Shown: positions 17,301 to 25,735 of the stretch, in pieces | How the letters are laid out: each line of letters starts with the position of its first letter | Position numbering within the stretch: position 1 is the first letter of the stretch | Assembly: GCA_964500205.1 (NCBI GenBank) | Contig: CAZCNS010000014.1 | Span: forward strand, 1-64,000 | Reading direction: 5' to 3' | Length of the DNA: 64,000 bases | From: UBA10329 sp964500205 | GTDB lineage: Bacteria > Bacteroidota > Bacteroidia > UBA10329 | The notes under the pieces: model-generated | What the model saw: the letters and a program-made list of their open reading frames with translations, nothing else | Told to the model about the DNA's origin: nothing | The model's database searches: none | Program-made: the position numbers and the translations under genes

Positions 17301-17469
17301 CGGTGCCATAGGCAACCAGACAATCGGTTCGGCCGCAGCCGGAGGAATGTTGCTCGGCACTGTGATGGGCATCGTGGTCATCCCGGGTCTTTTTGTGATC
17401 TTCTCTGGCATTGAGGCCAGATACCGAAGAAAAAAATGGAGTAAGACACGCACCGGAGCCTATGTTTGA
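14317..17469 (+). CDS. RND multidrug efflux pump, HAE1 (AcrB-like)
   Basis: 1050 residues, the normal length. Twelve membrane segments in the RND pattern, N-terminal FIHRPVLSLVISLFITILGLLAMTVLPVTQYPDIAPP, the proton-relay motif in GIVIDNAIVVVEAV (TM4, with paired acidic residues), and a second half mirroring the first (LIGLLGKNAILIIEFA). The trimer takes up amphiphilic drugs from the periplasm using proton flow. Ends with an 8-base overlap with the channel gene. Confidence 0.97.
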   Translation: MFRIFIHRPVLSLVISLFITILGLLAMTVLPVTQYPDIAPPAVTVTTKYTGASAEVCAKAVVTPLERAINGVPGMTYMTSTSGNDGTSLITVYFEVGTDPDLAAVNVQNRALTVIDELPEEVIKAGVQTEKEVNAVLLYINLISSDTTVDEKFIYNFADINVLKELKRIDGVGYAMIMGSRDYAMRIWLKPEKLDAYRVSTDEVITALRMQNVEAAPGKVGDASGRDGRSLQYVLRYKGKMTEEAEYGDVIIRMEENGDLVRLRDVADIEFGSLEYDVLSKENGKPSAAILLKQRPGSNASEVIAKVKSRMAYLKETTFLPGMDYSFSYDVSRFLDASIKEVIKTLIEAFFLVSLVVFLFLQDWRSTLIPVLAVPVALIGTFAFMQAFGFSINLLTLFALVLAVGIVIDNAIVVVEAVHAKMEEKHCDARTATFLTMNEISGAIIAITLVMSAVFIPVAFLSGPVGVFYRQFSITLAVSIIISGVNALTLTPALCAILLKPHQPPQIGEGGMRGFFARFNQGYDRFASAYGKVIRRTSLNRWGTAGGLVLFMAMAWGLTKMLPSGFIPTEDQGTIYVNVTMPNGSTLERTEEVMDDIDQVVLSLDAVESVSALSGFSLMTEGVGASFGMSTVNLKPWNERSERVDDIVTTLENSTSHIKEAEIQFIPPPPVPGFGNASGFELRLLDKTGTGDMQRLSEVTEDILVQLRNRPEIKEAFTSFNASFPQFLIHVDQDAAAQKGVTVDGALSNLQALIGSTYATNFIRYGEMYRVMVQAAPEYREEPADVLRLKVKNSSGEMVPYSAFASIEKVYGPEQLTRYNMYLSALLSGEAAKGFSSGDAVRAIDEVMAEHLPRGYVHDYSGITREEILSGNQVVIIFAICLLFVYLLLAAQYESFLLPLPVLLSLPVGIAGAMGMLWLMGLENNIYAQVSMIMLIGLLGKNAILIIEFALLKQKQGRTVTVAAVEGSVARLRPILMTSFAFVAGLVPLMLASGAGAIGNQTIGSAAAGGMLLGTVMGIVVIPGLFVIFSGIEARYRRKKWSKTRTGAYV

Positions 17470-18904
17470 CCGTATCCGATTAACCATCGCATTGACGCTG
17501 GCCATTGGCCTCTCGGGCTGCAAAGTGGAACAAGTTTCCACCGATGCAGTGCATTCGAGCATCCCGACAAGTTTTGCCACGGGGGTCGATTCCACGGTCC
17601 TTCAACTCCCTGAATGGCGCAAAGTGCTGTTTGACAGTACCCTGATAAGCCTGACGGAAGAGGCGCTGCAGAGCGGATTTGACATCCGAGAGGCTATTAT
17701 CGCGGTAAGCACCTCGCAGGCAGGTCTGGTCAATGTTAGGGGCATTCGCCTGCCAGACCTCAATGCAGTGGCCAATGCGGGTGCCGTGCGGTTCGGTGAC
17801 TATACTATGGACGGGGTTGGCAACTATGACACCCGCTTCTCGCCCAACGCACAGGGTAACCGCTTCATTCCCGACCCGATGCCCATCTACTCGCTCGGCA
17901 TTCATACCAATTGGGAACTGGACCTTTGGGGCAAGCTAAAGAACAGAAAGCGGGCAGCCGTAGAGCGGTTCGCAGCATCGAACGAGGCGGCCCTGCTGGT
18001 GCAGACCCAGGTGATAGCGCAGGTTGCAGAGAGCTACTACCATCTGGTGGCAGCCGATAGACAACTCAAGGTGGTAAGGGAGTTCATCAAACTTCAGCGC
18101 GACCAGGTGGAGGCAGTGCAGATCCTCAAAGATGCAGGCCGTGCCAACCAACTTGCAGTAGAGACGATGCGGGCCAGGCTGCTCGTATCGCAGGTGCTGG
18201 AGGCCGAGGCCATCAGAGACCTGAAAACCCTGGAGGCAGAGCTGAGCATGCAACTGGGAAGGATGCCCGGCAGGGTAGAAAAGGACACCAATGCCCTGTC
18301 TTTGCCCGATACAGGACTGCCGAGTGCCGGTATCCCATCGCAACTCCTCACCAACAGGCCGGACATCCGTGCGGCCGAGAGAGCACTGGAGGCGGCCCGA
18401 GCAGACCTATCTGCCGCAAGGGCGGCCCTTTTTCCAACGCTAACCATCTCTGCGGGGATAGGCTATGACGCCTTCAATGCGGCCCTGCTTTTCAGCACTC
18501 CGGCATCCCTTGCATGGTCTGTTCTTGGCGGCATCACCGCGCCATTGCTGAACCGCAGAATGCTGATGGCAGAACTGATGGCCTCCACAGCTGCACAGAG
18601 AGGCGCACTGCTGAACTATGAGCGGACGGTGACCAGAGCGGTTAGTGAGGTATATGTAACCCTCGCCAAACTCCGCGCTGCAGAGGACGTCTGCGCACTG
18701 ACCCTCGAAGAGACGGAACGTTTCGAGGAGGCTGTGCGCATATCGATGGAGCTCTTCACCACAGGGCGGGCCACCTACCTCGATGTGGTGACGGCTCAGG
18801 AGAGCCTTCTCCGCGCACGACTCTCACTTATCGAGGCCGAACGGGAACGCGCAGTGCTACGCACAGTGCTCTACCGCACCCTCGGGGGTGGGGCAGGGAT
18901 ATGA
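17462..18904 (+). CDS. RND efflux outer-membrane channel lipoprotein (OprM/NodT family)
   Basis: 480 residues from the ATG at 17462, which starts a lipoprotein signal (LAIGLSGC, Cys near residue 20). TolC-type repeats are visible: AIIAVSTSQAGLVNVRGIRLPDLNAVANAG and the second-half LEAARADLSAARAALFPTLTISAGIGYD, and the conserved NRPDIRAAE segment. Forms the outer-membrane exit duct. It overlaps the pump gene by 8 bases, so the three proteins are probably made together. Confidence 0.95.
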   Translation: MFDRIRLTIALTLAIGLSGCKVEQVSTDAVHSSIPTSFATGVDSTVLQLPEWRKVLFDSTLISLTEEALQSGFDIREAIIAVSTSQAGLVNVRGIRLPDLNAVANAGAVRFGDYTMDGVGNYDTRFSPNAQGNRFIPDPMPIYSLGIHTNWELDLWGKLKNRKRAAVERFAASNEAALLVQTQVIAQVAESYYHLVAADRQLKVVREFIKLQRDQVEAVQILKDAGRANQLAVETMRARLLVSQVLEAEAIRDLKTLEAELSMQLGRMPGRVEKDTNALSLPDTGLPSAGIPSQLLTNRPDIRAAERALEAARADLSAARAALFPTLTISAGIGYDAFNAALLFSTPASLAWSVLGGITAPLLNRRMLMAELMASTAAQRGALLNYERTVTRAVSEVYVTLAKLRAAEDVCALTLEETERFEEAVRISMELFTTGRATYLDVVTAQESLLRARLSLIEAERERAVLRTVLYRTLGGGAGI

Positions 18905-18913
18905 CCCCCACCC
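18886..18913. terminator. possible bidirectional terminator hairpin
   Basis: GGGTGGGG (18886-18893) pairs with CCCCACCC (18906-18913) across the stop codon of the channel gene, in the gap to the convergent lipoprotein gene. There is no strong T tract, so termination is only likely. Confidence 0.4.
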
Positions 18914-18919
18914 TTGACG

Positions 18920-20353
18920 TCAGAAAGGCATACACTGGATCAGGCCTTCACCACCATCGGCATCAAGCGACATGGCATCGGGTGTGACGGACAGGATGGT
19001 GATGATGCCCTCCGCGTCCATCGGGTCGCCAGCATACGGACAGGTCGGATAGTCGAAGCCCAGCACATTGGGTGCAGTGATCTCCATGATACAGGATGAT
19101 GCGCTGCTATACTCCTCGTATTCGCTGCCAGAGGTGTAGATATAGTAGTCTATCCTGAAGCAGATGCAATCGAGACCCGAGAAGGTGAAGACGTAAAAAC
19201 CCGGTTCCTCATTGTCTCCGATAAGGTCATCTGCCGACCGCCAAGGGCCCCATTGGGTGAGCTTCTGCATGAGCGTTAGTTCCGGCCCCACGTAGGCCGA
19301 ACCGCTTCCAGCGCAGCCATTGCCATCCACAGCCGTGGCGGTATACACGCCCTCCTGTGCAGCCTGAATGGAGTGCGAAACAATGCCGGCCCCGCTCTGT
19401 CCGTTGCTCCAATAGAAGGTATAAGGCCCGTTATCGCCCCCTTGCGCCAAGGCCACCAGCACATTTCCGGGATCCACGCCCACGCTCACCTGCACACGGT
19501 TCTCTATGCAGGGGTTGGGTGTGGGCGGATTGACGGGAGGCTCCTCTGCGGTGGCGTTGGAGGTGGGAGTGCCCTGAGGCGCCCCCGTATTGGGCGTCAG
19601 TTCACTGGCACCTGCATCGTTGGTCAGGACAGCAAGGGTCACTCCCACGGCCACCACAGTGAGCAGCGTGGTCGAGCTGACAGCGACCACAGCCGTGGCC
19701 ACTGCACCCACTGCCGTGCCCACGAGACTTGACCCGCCAATGAGGGTCGGTGCTGCCGCGAGGGCCAACTCTGCCACACCGATGCCAACGCCCACGCCCA
19801 CACCCAAAGTGCCCAAATTGGTGATGAAATCCTGCGTGCCGTCCATGCGCAGCTGCACGGGCCGCTCCCCAGCCGTGCCTTGCGACCTGTAAAACTCACC
19901 GGCATAGATAAGTTCGTGCTCGCCCGTGGCCCAGTCATAGTCGTAGTGGTTGAGCACCATGCTGGTGTCGCCCGTTGGAAAATCGAAGGTGATGAGGTAA
20001 TTGAGCCGCTGGCCGTTGCGCTCGAAGATGGCGCGGTCGAAGTTGTTGGTGATCGGATCGATGACGAGAGTGACCACCGTGTCGGTGCCTGCTCGCGCTA
20101 CGCGGAAACTCGTGATGGTGGCCGGTGCGCCCGTTGCGTCATAGGTGCCGTAGACGGAGGTGGTGGTGCCTTGGTCGGGGTCGGCCACCTGAGCCACGAT
20201 GCCGTTGGTCTGCCCGGTCTGGCCGCTGAAGTAGATGACTGATGCATCGGCAGGGCCTGTGGGGTCTTCTTCCTTGTCGCAGGAGGACAGTGTGATGAAA
20301 ACGCCCAGTAGGGACAGCAGGAGAATGCGAGAAAGGATATTCAAAGTGAGCAT
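18920..20353 (-). CDS. lipoprotein with hydrophobic central segment and SprB-type repeat
   Basis: 477 residues from the ATG at 20353 (lipobox LSSC, Cys near 25). Residues about 190-255 are strikingly hydrophobic and rich in Gly, Ala and Val (VGVGVGIGV..., then GTAVGAVATAVVAVSS...), unusual inside a lipoprotein. A segment GPYTFYWSNGQSGAGI...GVYTATAVDGNGC matches the SprB repeat seen in gliding adhesins and other Bacteroidota surface proteins. A near-consensus -7 element (TACCCTTG, 20359-20366) lies 5 bases before the start. Function unknown. Confidence 0.72.
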   Translation of the reverse strand: MLTLNILSRILLLSLLGVFITLSSCDKEEDPTGPADASVIYFSGQTGQTNGIVAQVADPDQGTTTSVYGTYDATGAPATITSFRVARAGTDTVVTLVIDPITNNFDRAIFERNGQRLNYLITFDFPTGDTSMVLNHYDYDWATGEHELIYAGEFYRSQGTAGERPVQLRMDGTQDFITNLGTLGVGVGVGIGVAELALAAAPTLIGGSSLVGTAVGAVATAVVAVSSTTLLTVVAVGVTLAVLTNDAGASELTPNTGAPQGTPTSNATAEEPPVNPPTPNPCIENRVQVSVGVDPGNVLVALAQGGDNGPYTFYWSNGQSGAGIVSHSIQAAQEGVYTATAVDGNGCAGSGSAYVGPELTLMQKLTQWGPWRSADDLIGDNEEPGFYVFTFSGLDCICFRIDYYIYTSGSEYEEYSSASSCIMEITAPNVLGFDYPTCPYAGDPMDAEGIITILSVTPDAMSLDADGGEGLIQCMPF

Positions 20354-20487
20354 GTCGTCAAGGGTATTTGAGACTTGCAAAAGAAACACGCTGCCGTCAT
20401 CCAACCAATGACCCTTTAGGGCCATGGTCAACGTCACCGATGCAGTGGAAACGTGTGCTATGTTCGCGTGCAGCAACAACACCTCCC

Positions 20488-21117
20488 ATGCATTTTGATG
20501 ACGACTTCAAGAAAGCCCTGAAGAACCTCCCCGAACCGGAGAAGGACAAACTGCTGCTGCGGCTGCTCAAGAAAGACCTCACCCTGGCCAACCGCCTTTA
20601 CTTCGAGTTGATGGAGGATGCCGATGTGGACGACAGGCGCACCCGCATGGAGGCCCGCGTCAACGAAATGGTGCAGCAGGCCACAGACACGTATCACTCA
20701 CCGGGCTACCTGATGATGGACCTGCGCTACCTGAGCGGGGAGATAAGCGAACATGTACGCGTGACCCGCGACAAGTATGGCGAGGTGCATCTCAACCTGC
20801 GCATGCTTGCCCTTGCCCTGTCAGATAATGCGGAGCGGCTCGGCATCGCAACCTCCGGACGTCTCGACAAATTCTGTGTCTATGTGGTCGCCAAGGTGTT
20901 CAACATGCTGGTGCTGATGCAGAAGTTGCACCCCGACCTGCACACCGACTTCAGCAGCGACCTGCAGACCATCGGTGAGCGGATGGGTGCCCATGACTTC
21001 ATGACGCGCACAGCCATGCATCACGGACTGGACGTCAACTGGCTGCTCCATGGCGAGGTGCCTGATAACATCGCAGAGATGCAGAAGGACCTGCGCAGCC
21101 GAGGGTACCTGAAGTGA
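20488..21117 (+). CDS. conserved-looking soluble protein, function unknown
   Basis: 209 residues, no signal peptide, strongly charged and helical (MHFDDDFKKALKNLPEPEKDKLLLRLLKKD). The sequence has normal codon structure and complexity, so it is a real gene. No catalytic motif was recognised. The ATG at 20488 is chosen because the 40 upstream in-frame residues are not protein-like. It is the last intact gene before the decayed recombinase region. Confidence 0.65.
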   Translation: MHFDDDFKKALKNLPEPEKDKLLLRLLKKDLTLANRLYFELMEDADVDDRRTRMEARVNEMVQQATDTYHSPGYLMMDLRYLSGEISEHVRVTRDKYGEVHLNLRMLALALSDNAERLGIATSGRLDKFCVYVVAKVFNMLVLMQKLHPDLHTDFSSDLQTIGERMGAHDFMTRTAMHHGLDVNWLLHGEVPDNIAEMQKDLRSRGYLK

Positions 21118-21272
21118 GTTGTGGACCTCTGGTCATCCAGCGGAGCTTCACCACCTTACAACCCAAAACTGCCCGAAACCCACGCCAGCACTGCATTTCC
21201 AGAAACGGAAGAGGGCTTCCGTAGGGCGGAAACCCGCAATGGTAGGACGCGCCCGTACAACGCGTCATCGGA

Positions 21273-21342
21273 AACACGCCACCAGCCAGCGGAAACCGAC
21301 TGCTATGGCACGCAGGTGCGCTAATACAGCGCGGAAATGCCC
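21273..21342 (+). pseudogene. remnant similar to recombinase fragment at 22830
   Basis: About 70 bases here match 22830-22898 closely (same reading ETxCYGTQV...YSAEM in translation), but this copy has a stop codon in the matching frame. It shows that at least two related recombinase-like units once lay in this region. The rest of 21118-21538 contains nothing else I can support. Confidence 0.6.
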
Positions 21343-21538
21343 TACCACCTGAGGATTACGGTAACAAGGTCAACAGCACAAGAAGCCCAATGCCCCAACA
21401 GCGACACGAAACATCCCGGCAGGCCTCAGCAAGGGGAGGATGGAAAGAACCGATATACGCAGAAAGCCCGCTCCACCTGAAAATCCAGTGAAAACAAACT
21501 ACAACACGAACACCACACATTCTGATGGCACACTTGAT

Positions 21539-21916
21539 GCGTCCCAAGAATTTGGGACGGCTCAGGTCAGCTCATCTCACGCGTCCCAAGAATTTGGGAC
21601 GGCTCAGGTCAGCTCATCTCACGCGCCTCAAGAATTTGGAACAGCTCAGGTCAGCTCATCTCACGCGCCTCAAGAATTTGGAACAGCTCAGGTCAGATCA
21701 TCTCACGCGTCCCAAGAATTTGGGACAGCTAAGGTCAGCTCATCTCACGCGTCCCAAGAATTTGGGACAGCTCAGGTCAGATCATCTCACGCGTCCCAAG
21801 AATTTGGGACAGCTAAGGTCAGATCATCTCACGCGTCCCAAGAATTTGGGACAGCTCAGGTCAGCTCATCTCACGCGTCCCAAGAATTTGGGACGGCTCA
21901 GGTCAGCTCATCTGAC
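21539..21916. repeat. nine tandem 42-bp repeats with an internal palindrome
   Basis: Copies begin at 21539, 21581, 21623, 21665, 21707, 21749, 21791, 21833 and 21875; a tenth at 21917 is degenerate. Seven copies contain GTCCCAAGAATTTGGGAC (7-bp arms around GAAT); copies 3 and 4 carry GCCTCAA/TTGGAAC, which breaks the pairing. The other 24 bases vary at only a few positions (A/G at position 21, C/A at 25 and 33). Because 42 is divisible by 3 every frame stays open, so the open frames across it are not evidence for a protein. Confidence 0.92.
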
Positions 21917-22431
21917 GTACCACGAGAATTTCGATAAGCAGTTACGAGGAGTAAGAATCCGAAGAACCGAGCACCACGCACCCGCCTTGGAGCATGAATG
22001 CTTAGCTGTGAACAGACATGGAACACGACCGAAGCCCCTGCAGCAAAGCACGAAAGCCCATGGTGACCTGACATGAACCGATAAAGTATGCCCGAAGCAT
22101 TGGAGCGCATTACGTAAGGACAAAAGCCTGCACAATAAGGTGAACCCGACACGATAGGAACAAATACGTGTACGCCAGAAGCCTATTGATGTAAGACAGA
22201 AACAAAATTTAATGCGACCGAAATACGCTCTGGCGGCACTTCTGGTGTTTCAGCCACTTTCAGAAACCATTTGGATACGTAAGAAATTCAAACGCGTTAG
22301 GAGTCCGACTACCCAGCAATTTGCTGGCACTTCTATATGCAGCAGTTCATTTTTGCGTGAATGAACGCTCACGAAGGCGGAAGCCCTTACCCATCTGCCT
22401 TCATCTTGCAATGCCGCAATCTGCCACTTCG
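21917..22431. other. no gene seen
   Basis: Between the 42-bp repeats and the promoter of the recombinase remnant nothing codes credibly on either strand. It is probably decayed mobile-element sequence like its surroundings. Confidence 0.5.
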
Positions 22432-22439
22432 TACATTTG
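22432..22439 (+). promoter_or_regulatory. -7 element TACATTTG of the decayed recombinase
   Basis: Exact TAnnTTTG match, 20 bases before the ATG at 22460, with a TTG about 21 bases further upstream. The promoter survives although the gene is broken. Confidence 0.6.
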
Positions 22440-22459
22440 GAAATACTACTTTAGCTACC

Positions 22460-22915
22460 ATGACGCAGTCCACCGTCACACTGAAGCGCGAGGAGCACCG
22501 CCATCAGCAGGTGCTCAGCATCTATTCAGCCCGTAGGATCCCGGTTGAGAATCCATTGCTATCACGATTGATAACAAAGATGTCGTCAGAACCGGTCAAA
22601 ACACTGTCCAGAGACCAGATCCAACGGGCTAAACCCAACCTGCCAGAGCTCAACGCCATTGTCCGCGACCTGAAGGCCACTTACAGCTCTTCCAAAAAGA
22701 TGTGGTGGCTGCCATGGAACCGTGCAACCGTCAACACCGTTTACACAGCCTTCAAAGGCAAGGCATGGGTGGACTACACCGCCCTCAGAGCTGAGGACAA
22801 GGCCGCGCCAGCACAACTCCCCGTCAGCAACACGCCACCAGTCCTTGGAAACCGAATGCTATGGCACGCAGGTGGGCAAATACAGCGCGGAGATGCGCCA
22901 CTACTGGGCGTATGA
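22460..22915 (+). pseudogene. tyrosine recombinase, N-terminal part (broken)
   Basis: The first 110 residues match the N-terminal accessory domain of Bacteroidota tyrosine recombinases: VTLKREEHRHQQVLSIYSARR, then IVRDLKATYSSSKKMWWLPWN and AFKGKAWVDYTALRAED. After a proline-rich linker the frame runs into unrelated sequence and stops; in the neighbouring frame a core-binding-like segment (ETECYGTQVGKYSAEMRHYWAYEH) continues for about 30 residues, so a frameshift near 22825 is likely. The catalytic domain is absent. Confidence 0.7.
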
Positions 22916-23048
22916 GCACAGCCCCACAGCGCAAACACCTCGAAATGCCCAAAACATCCGACTCAAACAGCATTCTCGCTATTTTGGCAGCGTGGAAACT
23001 GCAACTGCGATTACAGAAGGACAGACGCTCAGGATTGAACGGGGCGGT

Positions 23049-23324
23049 GTGACATTCGTGCCGGGCGAGCACAACGGCCAGAAGGTCATGCTCATCCGTT
23101 TCCGCTTTAACTAGGTATTGGCCAAAAGCGGAGTAAGAAAACCCGCCACCCTCCATTGGTTGCGCCACAGCTACGCCACCCATCTGCTCGAAGGTGGTAC
23201 AGACCTCCGCTACATACAGGAGCTGCTGGGCCACCAGAGCAGCAAGACCACAGAGCTCTACACCCACGTAAGCACCAAGAAACTGACCGACATCAAAAGC
23301 CCCATCGAGGGGATGGACATCTGA
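23049..23324 (+). pseudogene. second tyrosine recombinase, internally deleted
   Basis: The 21 residues from 23049 (VTFVPGEHNGQKVMLIRFRFN) align with the start of the recombinase at 22460. Directly after a TAG stop (23112-23114), in the same frame, comes the end of a catalytic domain: LHWLRHSYATHLLEGG, YIQELLGHQSSKTTELYTHVS, with the active-site RHxxA, H and Tyr. About 250 residues between the two parts, including the first catalytic Arg, are missing. It ends about 100 bases before the first cassette boundary and points toward the cassettes. Confidence 0.8.
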
Positions 23325-23365
23325 ATAAAGTATGTACGTTCGCAACGACAAACCATACATATTTC

Positions 23366-23431
23366 CCCGAATCGGGTGGGATAAGTATGACTGCGCAGTC
23401 TTGCAGTCATACCTATAAACGAGTTACCAGC
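23366..23431. repeat. hairpin and first cassette boundary (attI or degenerate attC)
   Basis: A perfect 10-bp stem (GTATGACTGC 23385-23394 with GCAGTCATAC 23403-23412) with an 8-base loop is followed by the boundary word GTTACCAGC (23423-23431). A small palindrome CCCGAATCGGG lies at 23366-23376. It is shorter than the other sites and has no clear left AAC word, so it may be the remains of the integron's attI or of a lost cassette's attC. Confidence 0.55.
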
Positions 23432-23445
23432 AAGCATAAAACGAC

Positions 23446-25716
23446 ATGACAACAATGGAACAAACAGACATCAAGAATAAAATTTGGAGCAATCTGGACA
23501 GACTTCGGACTGACCAAAATTATTCAGGTTTTCGTGACACCAAATTATTGGAACTAATTGGGGCGACATTGGGTATTGAAAAACTTGATGCTATTTTTCA
23601 AGACAAAGCCTTGCTTTCCAAACTGACAAACACTTTTTCAATTACAGCACCTGCTTACGTTTTTAAATTCATAGAAGAGCTAATAAAAACTGACAGTTAT
23701 ACAGCAGTCCTTGACCCTTGGCTAACCATTTCATCACCGTTGCTATATATCCAAGCAGACAACCTGAGTGGAACTTGCATAAATCAAACGGAATTTGAAA
23801 CAATAAAAACTCTGTTCAAGGAGAAAAGCCAAAACTTTAAACTTGGCGACACATTAAACGAACTTACGCAAACAGATGAAAAATTTGATTTAGTTCTTTC
23901 TTTTCCGCCTTTTGGTATGCGGACACAAAGCATAAACGGAACAAGAAGTCCGTTTGATTTTGATACTACATTACTTTTGAAATGCGGTGAAAAAATTGAA
24001 AATGATGGTAAAGTAATCTTCCTTGTTTCAAATTCGTTCTTAATGGACGATAAAGGAAAAGAAGCATTGTTAAAAGCAGGACTTTTTGTTGAAGCTGTTT
24101 TTGCCATTCCTTCTGGTGCATTTGCACCAATGACTAACATTCCTTCAAACCTAATTCTTGTTTCTAAAAAGATAAAAGAGAAAACATTTGTTGCAGAAAT
24201 TTCACAAGACGAAATAACAAACAAAACAATTCTTCAAAATTTTAAAAATCAAAAAGAAGGTAAAGCAATTCAACTTGGATATTTTGTTGACCTATTAGAT
24301 TTTAAATCTTTAAACGCATTGGTTTCTGAAAAAGAAATGCAAGAATTAGTTAAAAGAATTGGCTACCCGCCAATTCTTTTAACTGACATTTCTGTTTCTA
24401 TAAATGCACTTAAAGGCGACAATTCAGAAGAAGTGGAGCATTTAGCAAATTCTATTTATTTACCTAAGGTCGGCAATAGCCCAGTAGTTGCAAGTCTATC
24501 GGAGCTTAAAATAAAACCTAAGAATTATTTCCAAATTCAACTTGACGAGACAAAAGCCAATTCAATTTATGTTGCTAATTATTTCAATACACCAGTAGGT
24601 AAAAAACTTAGAGAAAGTTTAGAAGTTGGTGCAGTAATTCCACAGATTTCAAAATCACAACTTTCAAAATGTATTTTCTTTTTACCCGATTTAACTACAC
24701 AAGCCGAGTTAATTGAAGTCGATAATAAAATTCAGCAATTCACATTCAGACTTGACGAACTTAAACGCAACCTTTGGAAGCAACCTAAAAGTTATAAGAC
24801 AATTTCTAAGGAATTGAAGTCAATTAATCAAGAAGAGAAACTCGAAAATTGGATTGACAAATTGCCTTTTCCTATTTCTTCAATCCTCTGGCGTTACTAT
24901 GCAACAAAAGACAACAGTAAAAAAATTGAACACCTATTTCACTTCTTTGAAGCCTTTTCAGAATTCCTTTCAATGTTGATGTTAAGTGCTTTGGTGCAAG
25001 ACAAAGATTTTTATAAAGAAGAAAGTCATAAGTGGATTGGTAAAGATGAAAAATTTCAGAATTGGTATTTAAGAGCAACTTTCGGTAATTGGAATAATCT
25101 TACTTCAAATCTTTCAAAAGCTATTAGAGCATATTTAGCAGAGAACGACAAAAAGGATTATTGTAAAAATCTTTTCGGAAATCCAAGTGAAGCATTCCTA
25201 TCAATGATTACAAGTAAGGGAATTGTAAATGTTTTGTTTGAAGTTGCCAATCTTAGAAATAAATGGAAGGGACACGGTGGCATAACAAATGAAGAAGAAA
25301 ACAACCAAAGAGTTCTTACACTTGAACAACAGTTAAATCAATTCAGAAAATACATCGCAGACGCTTTTGACGACACAAGAATGCTTTCACCGACAACAAG
25401 CAGTTTTGAAGATGGTATTTTTACATTTAATGCAAAGGAATTAATTGGAGCAAGGACACCATTCAATGAAATTACAATCAAAAGTTTAATTCCGCTTGAC
25501 AGAAAGAAACTTTACATAAGCAACTCGCAACAGACTAAACCTTTGGAGTTACTTCCATTTATAAAATTCATTGAAGCATCAGACGCAATTTACTTTTATA
25601 CAAGTATCGAAAGTAAAGACGTTCGTTGGGTTTCATATCATTTTGACAAAGAAGCAGAACTAAAACAACCGGCAGACAATGAATTATTTAAAGCGTTTGA
25701 CTTCCTTAAACCATAG
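23446..25716 (+). CDS. cassette 1: degenerate N6-methylase/HsdS-like protein with HEPN-like C-terminus
   Basis: 756 residues, A/T-rich. Residues 1-250 resemble the HsdM/N6-adenine methylase fold, but motif I reads DPWLTISSP (90-98) where DPACGSG is expected, and motif IV reads SFPPFG (152-157) where NPPF is expected. SAM binding and methylation are therefore doubtful. Residues 345-430 resemble an HsdS target-recognition half (YFQIQLDET...YFNTPVGKKLRE...ISKSQL...LPDLTTQAELI). Residues 470-756 form a separate helical domain containing LRNKWKGHGG (604-610), fitting the HEPN RNase signature R(N)x4-6H, and ending in a beta segment (VRWVSYHF). Inferred role: phage defence through sensing and RNA cleavage. 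No restriction or partner genes are adjacent. Confidence 0.75.
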   Translation: MTTMEQTDIKNKIWSNLDRLRTDQNYSGFRDTKLLELIGATLGIEKLDAIFQDKALLSKLTNTFSITAPAYVFKFIEELIKTDSYTAVLDPWLTISSPLLYIQADNLSGTCINQTEFETIKTLFKEKSQNFKLGDTLNELTQTDEKFDLVLSFPPFGMRTQSINGTRSPFDFDTTLLLKCGEKIENDGKVIFLVSNSFLMDDKGKEALLKAGLFVEAVFAIPSGAFAPMTNIPSNLILVSKKIKEKTFVAEISQDEITNKTILQNFKNQKEGKAIQLGYFVDLLDFKSLNALVSEKEMQELVKRIGYPPILLTDISVSINALKGDNSEEVEHLANSIYLPKVGNSPVVASLSELKIKPKNYFQIQLDETKANSIYVANYFNTPVGKKLRESLEVGAVIPQISKSQLSKCIFFLPDLTTQAELIEVDNKIQQFTFRLDELKRNLWKQPKSYKTISKELKSINQEEKLENWIDKLPFPISSILWRYYATKDNSKKIEHLFHFFEAFSEFLSMLMLSALVQDKDFYKEESHKWIGKDEKFQNWYLRATFGNWNNLTSNLSKAIRAYLAENDKKDYCKNLFGNPSEAFLSMITSKGIVNVLFEVANLRNKWKGHGGITNEEENNQRVLTLEQQLNQFRKYIADAFDDTRMLSPTTSSFEDGIFTFNAKELIGARTPFNEITIKSLIPLDRKKLYISNSQQTKPLELLPFIKFIEASDAIYFYTSIESKDVRWVSYHFDKEAELKQPADNELFKAFDFLKP

Positions 25717-25735
25717 CGGACAGACAAGAATGCCA

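Noticed and set aside
21539..21916. CRISPR array
   Set aside because: Spacer-like parts are nearly identical in all copies, and no cas genes are present.
21440..21937. Open frame of repeated 14-residue units across the 42-bp repeats
   Set aside because: The repeat length is a multiple of three, so all frames stay open. No promoter, start context or homologue supports translation.
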